DNA of 47,986 bases from Flavipsychrobacter sp. (GTDB lineage Bacteria; Bacteroidota; Bacteroidia; Chitinophagales; Chitinophagaceae): NCBI GenBank assembly GCA_016786565.1, contig JAEUVY010000006.1:1-47986 (forward strand), given 5' to 3'. A model generated the notes under the pieces. The model saw only the letters and a list, made by a program, of their open reading frames with translations. It ran no database searches and was not told where the DNA came from. Shown piece after piece: positions 1 to 8,397 of the stretch. The position numbers were made by a program, and so were the translations under genes. Position 1 is the first letter of the stretch, and each line of letters begins with the position of its first letter.

Positions 1-82
1 GCGGCATCAACCGCGCATCTTACTTTTAATTTTTTAAGAACTTTTCTTTACTTTTCCGTTACTCTGTTTCAGTAAGGGAGTG

Positions 83-113
83 CAAAGGTAGAGAAGCATT
101 TTCAAACCACCAA
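83..113 (-). promoter_or_regulatory. Strong Bacteroidota promoter, likely rrn P1
   Basis: On the minus strand the -33 TTG (111-113) lies 20 bp from the -7 box TACCTTTG (83-90). This matches the Bacteroidota primary-sigma consensus TTG-N19-21-TAnnTTTG exactly. The bases after the -7 box, GCACTCCCTTA, are identical to those after the second promoter at 227-256. Duplicated strong promoters with a shared initiation region are typical of rRNA operons. No rRNA sequence lies inside the window, so the target is inferred. Confidence 0.75.
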
Positions 114-226
114 ATTGTTTTTGAAAATTTATTTTCACTATCCGTTACCGCTACTCCTTTCAAAACCAACCGCTACACTCAACTAAAGATCTTCGTTTAT
201 TCTGTCCCCTCATCGCTAAGGGAGTG

Positions 227-256
227 CAAAGATAGAATGCTCTTTCGACTTGGCAA
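227..256 (-). promoter_or_regulatory. Strong Bacteroidota promoter, likely rrn P2
   Basis: On the minus strand TTG (254-256), a 19-bp spacer and TATCTTTG (227-234) form a consensus promoter about 144 bp upstream of the other one. The following bases, GCACTCCCTTA, repeat exactly those of the other copy. It fires leftward, away from the small gene at 488-805. Confidence 0.75.
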
Positions 257-487
257 AATCATTTTCAGATTTATTTCAGAAATAGAGACTCAACACACTT
301 CGCTATACATCTACACAACCGCTTGAAACCCGCTACAGCAAAGGATCACAGACCTCATTCATCAGCTTGATACAACTCTAAAATAATTTCAAAACCCGCG
401 GCGTTTAGGCTGTGAATCACTCGTTTTAAGACTGAAACGGCCGTTTATAGGGCTGTTTTAGCGCCCACACAACCCTATTACACATCG

Positions 488-805
488 CTACTCGGGGAAA
501 TTATAGTGCACACCTTTATCTGCTATATAGGCTGCTATGCGCAAATAAGACAGCGCAGTCGCATCATCAGCTTCACTCACTACTATTATAACATCAAAAT
601 CGGAGCCCTCGTAATCCGCTATCAGCGCGGCTGCATCAGCACCGGCCATACACGCAGAGAAGAACTGCTCGCATTGCGCAGCATCGTGTGGCGCCACCAG
701 CACACGTTCGGCCATCAACAACCTGCCTTCAAAATGAAACTCAGTATCTATAAGGTCTTCAAAGTCTTCGCAGATCTCCTCTGCAACACTATAACTATAT
801 GCCAT
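488..805 (-). CDS. Small acidic hypothetical protein
   Basis: A 105-residue, strongly acidic protein beginning MAYSYSVAEE, with no signal peptide or membrane segment. It is rich in Asp, Glu and Ala and contains a short hydrophobic strand (DVIIVV). I do not recognise the family. It lies 81 bp downstream of the Fe-S carrier gene on the same strand and could be co-transcribed with it. An overlapping plus-strand reading frame covers nearly the same span. The minus frame is preferred for its ATG start, its acidic and ordinary bacterial composition, and its orientation. Confidence 0.55.
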   Translation of the reverse strand: MAYSYSVAEEICEDFEDLIDTEFHFEGRLLMAERVLVAPHDAAQCEQFFSACMAGADAAALIADYEGSDFDVIIVVSEADDATALSYLRIAAYIADKGVHYNFPE

Positions 806-886
806 CTTCCAAAATGAATTATTACGCTAAATAGAAATGGCCCGCATCAAACGGGCCACTATATACTATATCAAAGCCGTATCATA

Positions 887-1234
887 CTATACAGCAAACG
901 AACTACCGCAACCACACGAACTGCTCGCGTTCGGGTTCTTGAACACAAAACCACGAGCGTTGAGGCCGTCGGAATAGTCGACCTCCATACCCATCAGGTA
1001 GATACCGTGTGCATCTTTCATTACTACCGGTATGCCATCTATCTCGTAAGCAGTATCGTCATCTTCCATCTTATCGAAGCCCAACACATAGCTCAATCCT
1101 GAGCATCCTCCCCCCTTAACTCCTATACGCAGGTACTGACCCGCCTCAAAACCAGGCTCTCCCATCAATCGTTTCACTTCAGCGATCGCATGTTCACTTA
1201 ATTTCACAGGGGCGCTTACAATAGTATCCATCAT
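887..1234 (-). CDS. A-type iron-sulfur carrier (HesB/IscA/ErpA family)
   Basis: A 115-residue cytosolic protein of the A-type Fe-S carrier family, which receives nascent clusters and delivers them to apo-proteins. The three family cysteines are present: C44 in GGGCSGLSY, and C107 and C109 in the C-terminal SSCGCGSSF. Length and the closing motif are typical, so the gene looks complete. IscA, ErpA and SufA cannot be separated by sequence alone, and no suf or isc genes are nearby, so no symbol is given. A clear promoter precedes it at 1248-1278. Two ATG codons lie in tandem at the start; the upstream one is used here. Confidence 0.93.
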   Translation of the reverse strand: MMDTIVSAPVKLSEHAIAEVKRLMGEPGFEAGQYLRIGVKGGGCSGLSYVLGFDKMEDDDTAYEIDGIPVVMKDAHGIYLMGMEVDYSDGLNARGFVFKNPNASSSCGCGSSFAV

Positions 1235-1247
1235 TAATGATTTTTTG

Positions 1248-1278
1248 CAAAATTACGACTACCATGCAGCCCCACCAA
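1248..1278 (-). promoter_or_regulatory. Promoter of the A-type Fe-S carrier gene
   Basis: On the minus strand TTG (1276-1278), a 20-bp spacer and TAATTTTG (1248-1255) match the Bacteroidota consensus fully. The -7 box ends 13 bp before the start codon, giving a leader of roughly 10 nt. Confidence 0.75.
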
Positions 1279-1408
1279 ATCAACAAAGGCCCATAATCAG
1301 CAAAATCAATGCACCAATCAATAGCTACAATCATTGCCCACAGAACAATCAATATATAAAATTCAAAATGTGTGTCTATTTACTGTTTCCACATTAGTAG
1401 TTTAATCT

Positions 1409-1416
1409 TACATTTG
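1409..1416 (+). promoter_or_regulatory. -7 promoter element of frr
   Basis: TACATTTG matches TAnnTTTG, followed by GCACCC, the initiation region shared by several promoters in this window. No exact TTG lies 19-21 bp upstream; TTT or TTC occupies that place. The box lies 24 nt before the GTG start of frr. Confidence 0.6.
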
Positions 1417-1440
1417 CACCCTGCTAAAAAATAAATATCC

Positions 1441-1998
1441 GTGACTGTAGACAGTATTATAAGCGACCTAACAGCCTCTATGCAAAGGGCTATTGCACAC
1501 CTCGAGACAGAGATCAGCAAGATCCGCGCAGGAAAAGCCACACCTCAGATCCTCGATGGCATATTCGTTGACTATTATGGCAACGCAACTCCGATCAATC
1601 AGGTAGCCAACATTACCACCCCTGACGCACGCACCATTTCGCTGCAACCCTGGGAAAGGAATATGCTGGGCGCTATTGAGAAAGCGATCATAGCATCAAA
1701 CATTGGCTTGAACCCGCAGAACGACGGTAACTATATCCGCCTTTTTCTGCCACCGCTTACCGAAGAACGTCGTAAAGAACTGGTGAAGCGTGTATATGGC
1801 GAAGGTGAACAAGCCAAAATAGCTGTGCGCAATCTGCGCCGCGACAGCATAGAGCAGGTAAAGAAACTGCAGAAAGATGGCCTGAGCGAAGACATAGCCA
1901 AAGATGCAGAGACAAGGATACAGGGCATCACCGACAAGAATATAGTGGTGGTGGACCAACACTGCAAAGAGAAAGAAAAAGATATCATGACCGTATAA
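1441..1998 (+). CDS. frr: Ribosome recycling factor
   Basis: A 185-residue protein with the length and organisation of ribosome recycling factor, which acts with EF-G to split post-termination ribosomes. Family signatures include the N-terminal helix ending in EISKIRAGKATP, the VDYYGNATPINQVA segment that leads into the compact domain, and the C-terminal helix with LTEERRKELVKRVYGEGEQAKIAVRNLRRD. The start is GTG, giving MTVDSI, and matches the family N terminus. A good hairpin terminator follows at 2030-2065. Confidence 0.98.
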   Translation: MTVDSIISDLTASMQRAIAHLETEISKIRAGKATPQILDGIFVDYYGNATPINQVANITTPDARTISLQPWERNMLGAIEKAIIASNIGLNPQNDGNYIRLFLPPLTEERRKELVKRVYGEGEQAKIAVRNLRRDSIEQVKKLQKDGLSEDIAKDAETRIQGITDKNIVVVDQHCKEKEKDIMTV

Positions 1999-2029
1999 TG
2001 CTCCCCGCCTTATACTTCACTCTATTCCT

Positions 2030-2065
2030 GCAAACTCATGCCCATGCGCATGAGTTTGCGGTTTT
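2030..2065 (+). terminator. Rho-independent terminator after frr
   Basis: A perfect 12-bp stem, GCAAACTCATGC (2030-2041) with GCATGAGTTTGC (2048-2059), has a 6-nt loop and is followed by a short T-rich tail (GGTTTT). Confidence 0.8.
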
Positions 2066-2077
2066 AACACACGCCGC

Positions 2078-2965
2078 ATGAACGAACTGCAACAAAGGAT
2101 ATTTACGCTATTCTCTATACCCGTATACGCGGTTTTCATTCCGCTTGAGATCATCCTATCCAATTTCCGGCATCTGGGGTTCTATTCGGTAAAAGAATCG
2201 CTCGTCAATATCTACCTCAACCTGGTGAATGCCGGCATTGATCTGCTGCTGCGTTTCCTGATAGGCCTTTCAGTACTGTATTTCTTCTACCAATACAGGA
2301 TAGACCTGCACTTGCATCCGGCGGCATACTGGGTCCTTCTGTTACTCGGCGAGGACTTCATGTTCTGGCTGGAACACTTTGTTGATCATAACTGCAGGCT
2401 CTTCTGGGCAGTGCATGTAACCCACCATTCCAGCCCGGAATACAATCTTTCCACGGGCTTCAGGTCATCCGTACTCATGCCTGTTTACAAATACTTCTAT
2501 TTCATTCCGCTGGTGCTGCTGGGCTTTCATCCATCCGATGTCATCTTCATGTATTCCATCACGCAGGTCTATGGTATTCTGGTGCACACCCAATTCATTA
2601 AGAAAGCACCCGCATGGGTTGAGTACGTATTTGTGACACCGGGACTGCACCGGGTGCACCACGCCAGCAACATCCCTTACCTGGACAAGAATATGGGAAT
2701 GGTATTCATCATTTGGGACCGCCTGTTCGGCACCTATTCACCCGAGCTACCTGACGAAAAACCACATTACGGCATCACCAAGCCCATTGACCAGCCTCAC
2801 CACCCCATTCGCATTGTTACACACGAGTGGGAAGCACTGGCAAAGGACCTGAGCAAACCCGTGCCGCTGACCACCAAACTCAAATACATCTTCAATCCGC
2901 CGGGCTGGAGCCACGACGGCAGCACCAAAACATCGAAACAATTGCAGCAGGAAATGAAATATTGA
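2078..2965 (+). CDS. Fatty acid hydroxylase / sterol desaturase superfamily protein
   Basis: A 295-residue integral membrane di-iron oxygenase. The His clusters are intact: H100 and H104 (EHFVDH), H113/H116/H117 (HVTHH), H170, and H191/H194/H195 (HRVHH). They lie between hydrophobic segments at about residues 10-30, 55-70, 80-95 and 135-165. This superfamily hydroxylates or desaturates lipids, carotenoids and sterol-like substrates at the cytoplasmic membrane. The substrate cannot be told from sequence. Bacteroidota homologues are often annotated only as sterol desaturase family. The ATG start follows the frr terminator closely, so it is probably a separate transcription unit. Confidence 0.9.
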   Translation: MNELQQRIFTLFSIPVYAVFIPLEIILSNFRHLGFYSVKESLVNIYLNLVNAGIDLLLRFLIGLSVLYFFYQYRIDLHLHPAAYWVLLLLGEDFMFWLEHFVDHNCRLFWAVHVTHHSSPEYNLSTGFRSSVLMPVYKYFYFIPLVLLGFHPSDVIFMYSITQVYGILVHTQFIKKAPAWVEYVFVTPGLHRVHHASNIPYLDKNMGMVFIIWDRLFGTYSPELPDEKPHYGITKPIDQPHHPIRIVTHEWEALAKDLSKPVPLTTKLKYIFNPPGWSHDGSTKTSKQLQQEMKY

Positions 2966-3029
2966 CAATTATCAATTCCCGGCAACCTTAGTGTATCTAA
3001 TCTTGCATTGTAAAAACAAACACAAGTTT

Positions 3030-3416
3030 ATGACCACTAAAAGATCTGTTTTCTTCTGGGCGCCACGCATGCTGGGGCTTGCTGCCATTGCCTTTATCAG
3101 CCTATTTGCGCTCGATTCATTTGAAGCCGACCAATCATTAACAACACAACTGCTGCATTTTGCGCAGCACCTCATCCCCTCTTTCATTCTTCTGGCGCTA
3201 CTGGCAATAGCCTGGAAATGGGAGAAGGTTGGCGGTATGGCATTCATTGCCATAGGCCTGATATTCAGCCCGCTGGTGTATATGCTGAACCATGGACGCA
3301 ACCACTTTTCCATTGCCCAAAGCCTGCTGGTTGTCCTCTTCATCACGGTACCGTTTATCATTACCGGCGCGCTGTTCCTTCTTAGCCACAGCAAAACCAA
3401 CAGCGCAGCGGCCTGA
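3030..3416 (+). CDS. Small four-helix integral membrane protein
   Basis: A 128-residue hydrophobic protein with about four membrane segments and few charged residues. It begins MTTKRSVFFWAPRMLG. I recall similar uncharacterised proteins in Bacteroidota (APR-LGL, FISLFALD and AWKWE-VGG motifs, perhaps DUF7670) but cannot verify the family, and no function is known to me. The ATG at 3030 is preferred over the upstream GTG at 2991. The upstream residues are not hydrophobic, and an A-rich leader (taaaaacaaacacaag) typical of this phylum directly precedes the ATG. Confidence 0.75.
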   Translation: MTTKRSVFFWAPRMLGLAAIAFISLFALDSFEADQSLTTQLLHFAQHLIPSFILLALLAIAWKWEKVGGMAFIAIGLIFSPLVYMLNHGRNHFSIAQSLLVVLFITVPFIITGALFLLSHSKTNSAAA

Positions 3417-3484
3417 CATCCTGCACTTATCCACACATACCCAACATGCCCCATTTTCAAGTAGCTATTGCGCCCTGCAAAGGG

Positions 3485-3492
3485 TAAATTTG
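3485..3492 (+). promoter_or_regulatory. -7 promoter element of mutS, nearly abutting the start codon
   Basis: TAAATTTG matches TAnnTTTG and ends only 4 nt before the GTG start of mutS, so the mRNA would be leaderless or nearly so. No canonical TTG is found at the -33 position. Confidence 0.5.
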
Positions 3493-3496
3493 CGAT

Positions 3497-6124
3497 GTGG
3501 CAAAAAAAGAAGTAGCGGAAACGCCCTTAATGAAGCAGCATAAGGAGATCAAGTCCCGATACCCCGATGCTGTATTACTTTTTCGCGTAGGCGATTTTTA
3601 CGAGACTTTCAGTGAAGACGCGCACATTGCATCGCGCGTATTGGGCATCACCCTTACCAAGCGTTCTAATGGAGCCGCATCATCGGTAGATCTTGCAGGT
3701 TTTCCGCACCATTCGCTGGAAACCTACCTGCACAAACTGGTGAAAGCAGGATACCGCGTGGCCATATGCGACCAGCTGGAAGACCCGAAACTCACTAAGG
3801 GCATTGTGAAACGGGGAGTTACAGAACTGGTAACACCGGGCGTAGCCACCAGCGACAAACTTCTTGAAAACCGCACCAACAACTTCCTTGCAGTGCTGCA
3901 CCTTGCAGACCCACTGTGCGGTATTGCGTTCCTCGACATCACCACCGGCGAGTTCTATACCGCAGAGGGGAATATCGAGTATATGGACAAGCTCATGCAG
4001 AGTTTCCAGCCATCGGAGGTGATCCTGTCCAAATCTCAGGGCAAACGTTTCCGCGAGCAGTTTGACACACGGGTGTATACGTTTCAGCTCGACGAATGGA
4101 TATTCCGCGAACAGTATGCCTACGAACTGCTTTTGCAGCACTTTCAGACCCAATCGCTGAAGGGATATGGCATTGAGGATATGAAGGCCGCTATAACGGC
4201 ATGCGGCGTAGCTATCCACTACCTTAAAGACACCGAACATGCCAACCTGCAACACCTGAATACGCTGCAGCGGATAACCGCTACAGACTTTCTGTGGATG
4301 GACCGCTTCACCATCAGGAATCTGGAACTGGTGAACAGTTCTTACGAGCAGGGCAGCAACCTGCTGCAGGCAATAGACCATACGCACACCCCTATGGGGG
4401 CACGCCTAATGAAGCGCTGGATGATATTCCCGCTTTACGACATGCATCGCATCAATCAGCGTTTGGATCTCGTAAGTCAGTTTTTACTGGATCAAGACCT
4501 GAACATATCGCTGACCACGCTGGTAAAACAGACCGGCGACGTGGAGCGCCTTGTGGGTAAGATACCCCTGAAAAAGGCCAATCCACGAGAGGTACTGCAA
4601 CTGGCACGCAGCCTGCATTTCATGCAACAGTCGCGCGAGATATGCATGGCTTCGGACAATGACGCGTTGCGGGCTATGGCTGAGCCTATGCAACCGCTGG
4701 AGGAGATCAGGAAAAAGATCATTGAGACCATCAGCGAAGATGCGCCTGCCATAGCCGCAAAAGGAGGAATGATACGGGAAGGCGTATCTGAGGAACTAGA
4801 CCACCTGCGCACGATATCGCGCAGCGGCAAAGACTACCTGCTGCAGATACAGCAACAGGAATCGCAGCGCACAGGAATATCTTCGCTCAAGATCTCTTAC
4901 AACAACGTATTTGGTTACTACCTGGAGGTAACCAACTCGCACAAAGACAAAGTACCGCAAGACTGGATACGCAAACAGACATTGGCAAATGCCGAACGGT
5001 ACATAACGCCCGAGCTGAAGGAATATGAAGAAAAGATACTGGGGGCCGAAGACCGCATTCTGGCCATAGAAATGGACCTGTACCAAAAACTATTGGCCGC
5101 CATTGAGCCCTACATTGCCCCTATTCAGCACAACGCAAACATTACGGCGCAGCTGGATTGCCTGCTGTGTTTCGCGTACAATGCCAAGCAATATGGCTAT
5201 CATCGGCCACAATTGGTGAGCGACCCTATTCTCGACATACGTGAAGGTCGCCATCCGGTAATAGAACAAAGACTGCCACCAGGCGAAAGTTATATCACCA
5301 ACGATATCCGCCTGGACAAGACGGAACAACAGGCCATCATACTCACAGGCCCCAACATGAGCGGTAAGAGCGCGTTGCTGCGCCAAACGGCCATCATCAC
5401 CCTTATGGCGCACATGGGTAGCTTTGTACCCGCTGCGGCAGCTACGATCGGCCTTACAGACAAGATATTCACCCGTGTAGGCGCATCAGACAACTTGAGC
5501 GGCGGCGAAAGTACCTTCATGGTAGAGATGAACGAGACGGCCAGCATCATCAACAACCTGAGCGAGCGCAGCCTGGTTTTGCTCGATGAGATAGGTCGTG
5601 GTACAAGCACTTACGACGGTATTTCGCTGGCGTGGAGCATTGTTGAGTACCTGCATAACAGCCCGGCGCGGCCAAAAACACTTTTCGCGACACACTACCA
5701 CGAAATAAATGAACTGGAAAAACAGCTACCCCGTGTGCGCAACTACCACATCACGCACAAAGAGACCGGCAACAAGGTCATCTTCCTTCGCAAAATGGCA
5801 CCCGGCGGCAGTCGCCACAGCTTTGGCATACAGGTAGCGCGTATGGCCGGCATGCCGCCAAAACTGCTGGACCGCGCCAATGAGATACTGGCACAACTGG
5901 AAGAAAAACACACCGGCACCGGCAATGCAGAGACCATTCAGCAGAAAGTAAAGAACATTAAACCGGCCCCTAACTTTCAACTGAATATTTTTGACGGTGT
6001 TACCGACGATATTCGCCGCATACAGCAGCTACTGGAAGAGACAGACATCAACACCCTTACCCCAGTGCAGGCGTTGATGAAACTCAACGAGATGAAGGAA
6101 ATTGTGAAGCAATACGCGAAGTAG
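3497..6124 (+). CDS. mutS: DNA mismatch repair protein MutS
   Basis: An 875-residue MutS1-type mismatch sensor. The mismatch-binding F-x-E motif is at F34-E36 in GDFYETF, followed by connector, lever and clamp domains. The C-terminal ABC ATPase carries Walker A GPNMSGKS near residue 618, the signature region LSGGESTFMVEM, and Walker B LVLLDEIGRGTSTYDG with the H-loop FATHYHE. Length is normal for MutS1, so it is complete. The GTG start gives MAKKEVAETPLMKQH, which fits Bacteroidota MutS N termini better than the internal ATG at codon 12. It converges with the PAP2 gene, leaving 19 bp between stop codons. Confidence 0.98.
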   Translation: MAKKEVAETPLMKQHKEIKSRYPDAVLLFRVGDFYETFSEDAHIASRVLGITLTKRSNGAASSVDLAGFPHHSLETYLHKLVKAGYRVAICDQLEDPKLTKGIVKRGVTELVTPGVATSDKLLENRTNNFLAVLHLADPLCGIAFLDITTGEFYTAEGNIEYMDKLMQSFQPSEVILSKSQGKRFREQFDTRVYTFQLDEWIFREQYAYELLLQHFQTQSLKGYGIEDMKAAITACGVAIHYLKDTEHANLQHLNTLQRITATDFLWMDRFTIRNLELVNSSYEQGSNLLQAIDHTHTPMGARLMKRWMIFPLYDMHRINQRLDLVSQFLLDQDLNISLTTLVKQTGDVERLVGKIPLKKANPREVLQLARSLHFMQQSREICMASDNDALRAMAEPMQPLEEIRKKIIETISEDAPAIAAKGGMIREGVSEELDHLRTISRSGKDYLLQIQQQESQRTGISSLKISYNNVFGYYLEVTNSHKDKVPQDWIRKQTLANAERYITPELKEYEEKILGAEDRILAIEMDLYQKLLAAIEPYIAPIQHNANITAQLDCLLCFAYNAKQYGYHRPQLVSDPILDIREGRHPVIEQRLPPGESYITNDIRLDKTEQQAIILTGPNMSGKSALLRQTAIITLMAHMGSFVPAAAATIGLTDKIFTRVGASDNLSGGESTFMVEMNETASIINNLSERSLVLLDEIGRGTSTYDGISLAWSIVEYLHNSPARPKTLFATHYHEINELEKQLPRVRNYHITHKETGNKVIFLRKMAPGGSRHSFGIQVARMAGMPPKLLDRANEILAQLEEKHTGTGNAETIQQKVKNIKPAPNFQLNIFDGVTDDIRRIQQLLEETDINTLTPVQALMKLNEMKEIVKQYAK

Positions 6125-6143
6125 CGGTGAAGGAACTGATGGA

Positions 6144-6785
6144 TCAGCGTGGCTGGCGTGTGCTGTTGTACCTATCCATAACAGCATAAGCCACAAGGGT
6201 GCCCAACACCCCCACAACACTGCCTGCGTACACATCTTCCACAAAGTGAGCTGTAAGGTACACTCGGGAATACCCTACGGCCATTGCCAACAGGAAGAAT
6301 ATCGTACCCAGCCAGCGAAATCGGTAGGGCAATATCATAGACAGAAAACAAAACACAGCGAATGCTCCCTCGCTATGGCCGGACGGAAAACTCTGCTCAA
6401 AAAGGCGCTCCCAATGAGGTAAAATATGCACCCACTTGGTATGCTCAAAAAAATGCATCGGGCGCGGCATATCGAAATAGTGCTTCAGGGCATGCAGCAG
6501 CAGGAAGGGAACCATAGTGCACGCAAGTGCCAGTAGAAAATACTGTTTCGTCCTTTTTTCCCTACCCAGCATAGGTGCCAGTAGCGCCGGCACAATAAAA
6601 CCAGCCGACCCCAGATACGTCACATAATACATCACTTCATTGAGCAGGGGGGAATAATTCCCGTTGATGTACGTAAACATCGCCACCTTCCCGTAGGTAA
6701 AGTGCAACACCGGCCCTACCACCAGCCACATGGCAAAGGGGACAAGAAAAAACGGATTGTATGGATGCGCTTTCAGCTCTTTCAC
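6144..6785 (-). CDS. PAP2-family membrane phosphatase
   Basis: A 213-residue polytopic membrane protein with all three PAP2 signature motifs: K101-x6-R108-P109, PSGH at 134-137, and S173-R174 through H180 and D184. The family removes phosphate from lipid substrates such as undecaprenyl pyrophosphate, phosphatidate or lipid A, with the active site facing the periplasm. The GTG start lies 2 bp after the stop of the LptF/LptG-type permease gene, so the pair is translationally coupled. This context suggests a role in envelope lipid or LPS metabolism, for example lipid carrier recycling. That link is inference. Confidence 0.93.
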   Translation of the reverse strand: MKELKAHPYNPFFLVPFAMWLVVGPVLHFTYGKVAMFTYINGNYSPLLNEVMYYVTYLGSAGFIVPALLAPMLGREKRTKQYFLLALACTMVPFLLLHALKHYFDMPRPMHFFEHTKWVHILPHWERLFEQSFPSGHSEGAFAVFCFLSMILPYRFRWLGTIFFLLAMAVGYSRVYLTAHFVEDVYAGSVVGVLGTLVAYAVMDRYNSTRQPR

Positions 6786-6787
6786 GC

Positions 6788-8248
6788 TTACCGGTTTTGT
6801 GCGGGCTTAATCTTCAGGAAGCTATTAAACGTCCTGAGCATCATCAGATACCACTCTTTCGCAAATAACCTTGAATCACGGCGAACAGAGAACACCAGCC
6901 AAATAGCCAATGGCATCAGAATGAAAGACGCCATCCACATACCAAGCCAGGGCGCTACAGCCTCAGACTTGGCCAGCTTCTCGCCTGAAATATTCAGGAT
7001 GTGAAATATCACGAAGAATACAACCGCCACTACCATAGGCATGCCCAGGCCTCCCTTGCGGATGATAGCCCCCAGCGGTGCCCCTATAAGGAACAACAGC
7101 AGGCATGCAAACGACAACGTGAACTTCCTATGCAGCTCTATTTCGTACTTCATGTAATTCTCTGTCTGTATCTTATTATCCAGAGCCATCACATCTATCA
7201 GCGACTTCAGATTACGAACATTATTTGCCAACGACTGAGCCAATGCGGTTCGCTCAGCAGCCGGCACCAGCTCCACAAAAGAACTATCATATTTCCTTGG
7301 CACGTACCTGCCTGCTCTCAACCCGTCCACAACGACCTCCCGCTCTTTGTTTCCCGACTGCAGTGTGACATAGGGAGCAAAATATGATCCGATAGTGGTC
7401 GCCGACCTAACCTTCTGCCGCTTCAGACTATCTATACTTTCTGCCAGCTGCGCCACGTTCATCATCTGGTTCGCATTCCGGAACATATCTTCGTTCGAGC
7501 GGGTGAACTTCATACCAGACAGGTCGAACACCTTATCCCATTCATCAAAGTGCATACGCACCTGTGTGTAGTTATGGTTTCCGTTCTCATAGCCCTCGTG
7601 ATACTGCCAGCCGTCTTTCAACCTGAAAATGAGCGATTGTTTGTCGTCAGAGGCAAGCATCTGCCCCTCTTTGGCCATAACCACTTTGTTGTTGCCAACC
7701 ATATCGGTATGGTCATAGATCACAACATCATGTATGGTCTTACCGTCCTCGCTTTTACTGCCCACTCTTATCGAATAGCCCTGAATGTCATTATTGAACT
7801 GCTCGGGTCTTATACTCAACGTTGGCTTCTTGTTACGCACGTCATATAGAAGAGACAGCGCTTTTAGATTGGCTACAGGTATCACATTGTTGGCAAAAAC
7901 AAACGCCAGACAGGAGATGAAGAATACAAATATCACCAGCGGCTGCATGAACCGCAACAACGATATTCCGGATGATTTGATGGCGACCAACTCAAAATTC
8001 TCACCCAAATTACCAAAAGTCATAATGGATGACAGCAGCACCGACAGGGGCAATGCCAAAGGGATGAGTGCGGCTGACATGTATACCAGCAATTCTACGA
8101 GAAGCAAGACCCCCACCCCCTTGCCGATCATCTCATCCATATACAGCCAGAAAAACTGCATCACCAGCACAAAAAGCGACACGAAGAACGTTACAATGAA
8201 CGGCCCGATGAAGCTTCTGATGAGCAATAAATCCAGTTTTTTGATCAA
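6788..8248 (-). CDS. LptF/LptG-family LPS export permease
   Basis: A 486-residue YjgP/YjgQ-family protein, a membrane component of the ABC transporter that extracts lipopolysaccharide towards the periplasmic Lpt bridge. The N terminus (LDLLLIRSFIGPFIVTFFVSLFV) and the three N-terminal helices are typical. They are followed by a long periplasmic beta-jellyroll domain (about residues 110-360) and three C-terminal helices containing LRKFTLSFACLLLFLIGAPLGA-like sequence (here HRKFTLSF...IGAPLGAIIRKGG). LptF and LptG cannot be distinguished here. It is longer than the proteobacterial proteins (about 360 residues), as is common in Bacteroidota. The start appears to be TTG, downstream of a -7 box at 8269-8276. 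It heads a two-gene unit with the PAP2 phosphatase. Confidence 0.92.
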   Translation of the reverse strand: MIKKLDLLLIRSFIGPFIVTFFVSLFVLVMQFFWLYMDEMIGKGVGVLLLVELLVYMSAALIPLALPLSVLLSSIMTFGNLGENFELVAIKSSGISLLRFMQPLVIFVFFISCLAFVFANNVIPVANLKALSLLYDVRNKKPTLSIRPEQFNNDIQGYSIRVGSKSEDGKTIHDVVIYDHTDMVGNNKVVMAKEGQMLASDDKQSLIFRLKDGWQYHEGYENGNHNYTQVRMHFDEWDKVFDLSGMKFTRSNEDMFRNANQMMNVAQLAESIDSLKRQKVRSATTIGSYFAPYVTLQSGNKEREVVVDGLRAGRYVPRKYDSSFVELVPAAERTALAQSLANNVRNLKSLIDVMALDNKIQTENYMKYEIELHRKFTLSFACLLLFLIGAPLGAIIRKGGLGMPMVVAVVFFVIFHILNISGEKLAKSEAVAPWLGMWMASFILMPLAIWLVFSVRRDSRLFAKEWYLMMLRTFNSFLKIKPAQNR

Positions 8249-8268
8249 TCTGTATTTGGTTGAGGGTG

Positions 8269-8276
8269 CAAACCTA
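8269..8276 (-). promoter_or_regulatory. -7 promoter element of the LptF/LptG-type gene
   Basis: Minus-strand TAGGTTTG is followed by GCACCC, the same initiation context as frr and tgt. It lies 20 nt upstream of the TTG start. No convincing -33 TTG is present. Confidence 0.5.
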
Positions 8277-8397
8277 CAGAAAACATCGGCTGATGCCGAG
8301 GATTTGCAGGTACGATTAACGTTTTATTTCAAAAGAAAAGCCTGCATCTCTCACCGAGAAGCAAGCTTTCAATTGTTGTAAATAGTGCAAGCACGCG

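Larger units (their letters stand above)
1..487. other. Intergenic leader region with tandem leftward promoters
   Basis: No credible gene is seen. The left half carries two strong promoters pointing left, listed separately. Downstream of them in their direction of transcription lies an A/T-rich leader. It includes a loose boxA-like stretch (reverse complement of 31-42 reads AGTTCTTAAAAA) and a short hairpin at 1-14 (GCGG...CCGC). Together these fit the leader of a stable-RNA operon beyond the left edge. Nothing recognisable was found in 257-487. Confidence 0.5.
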
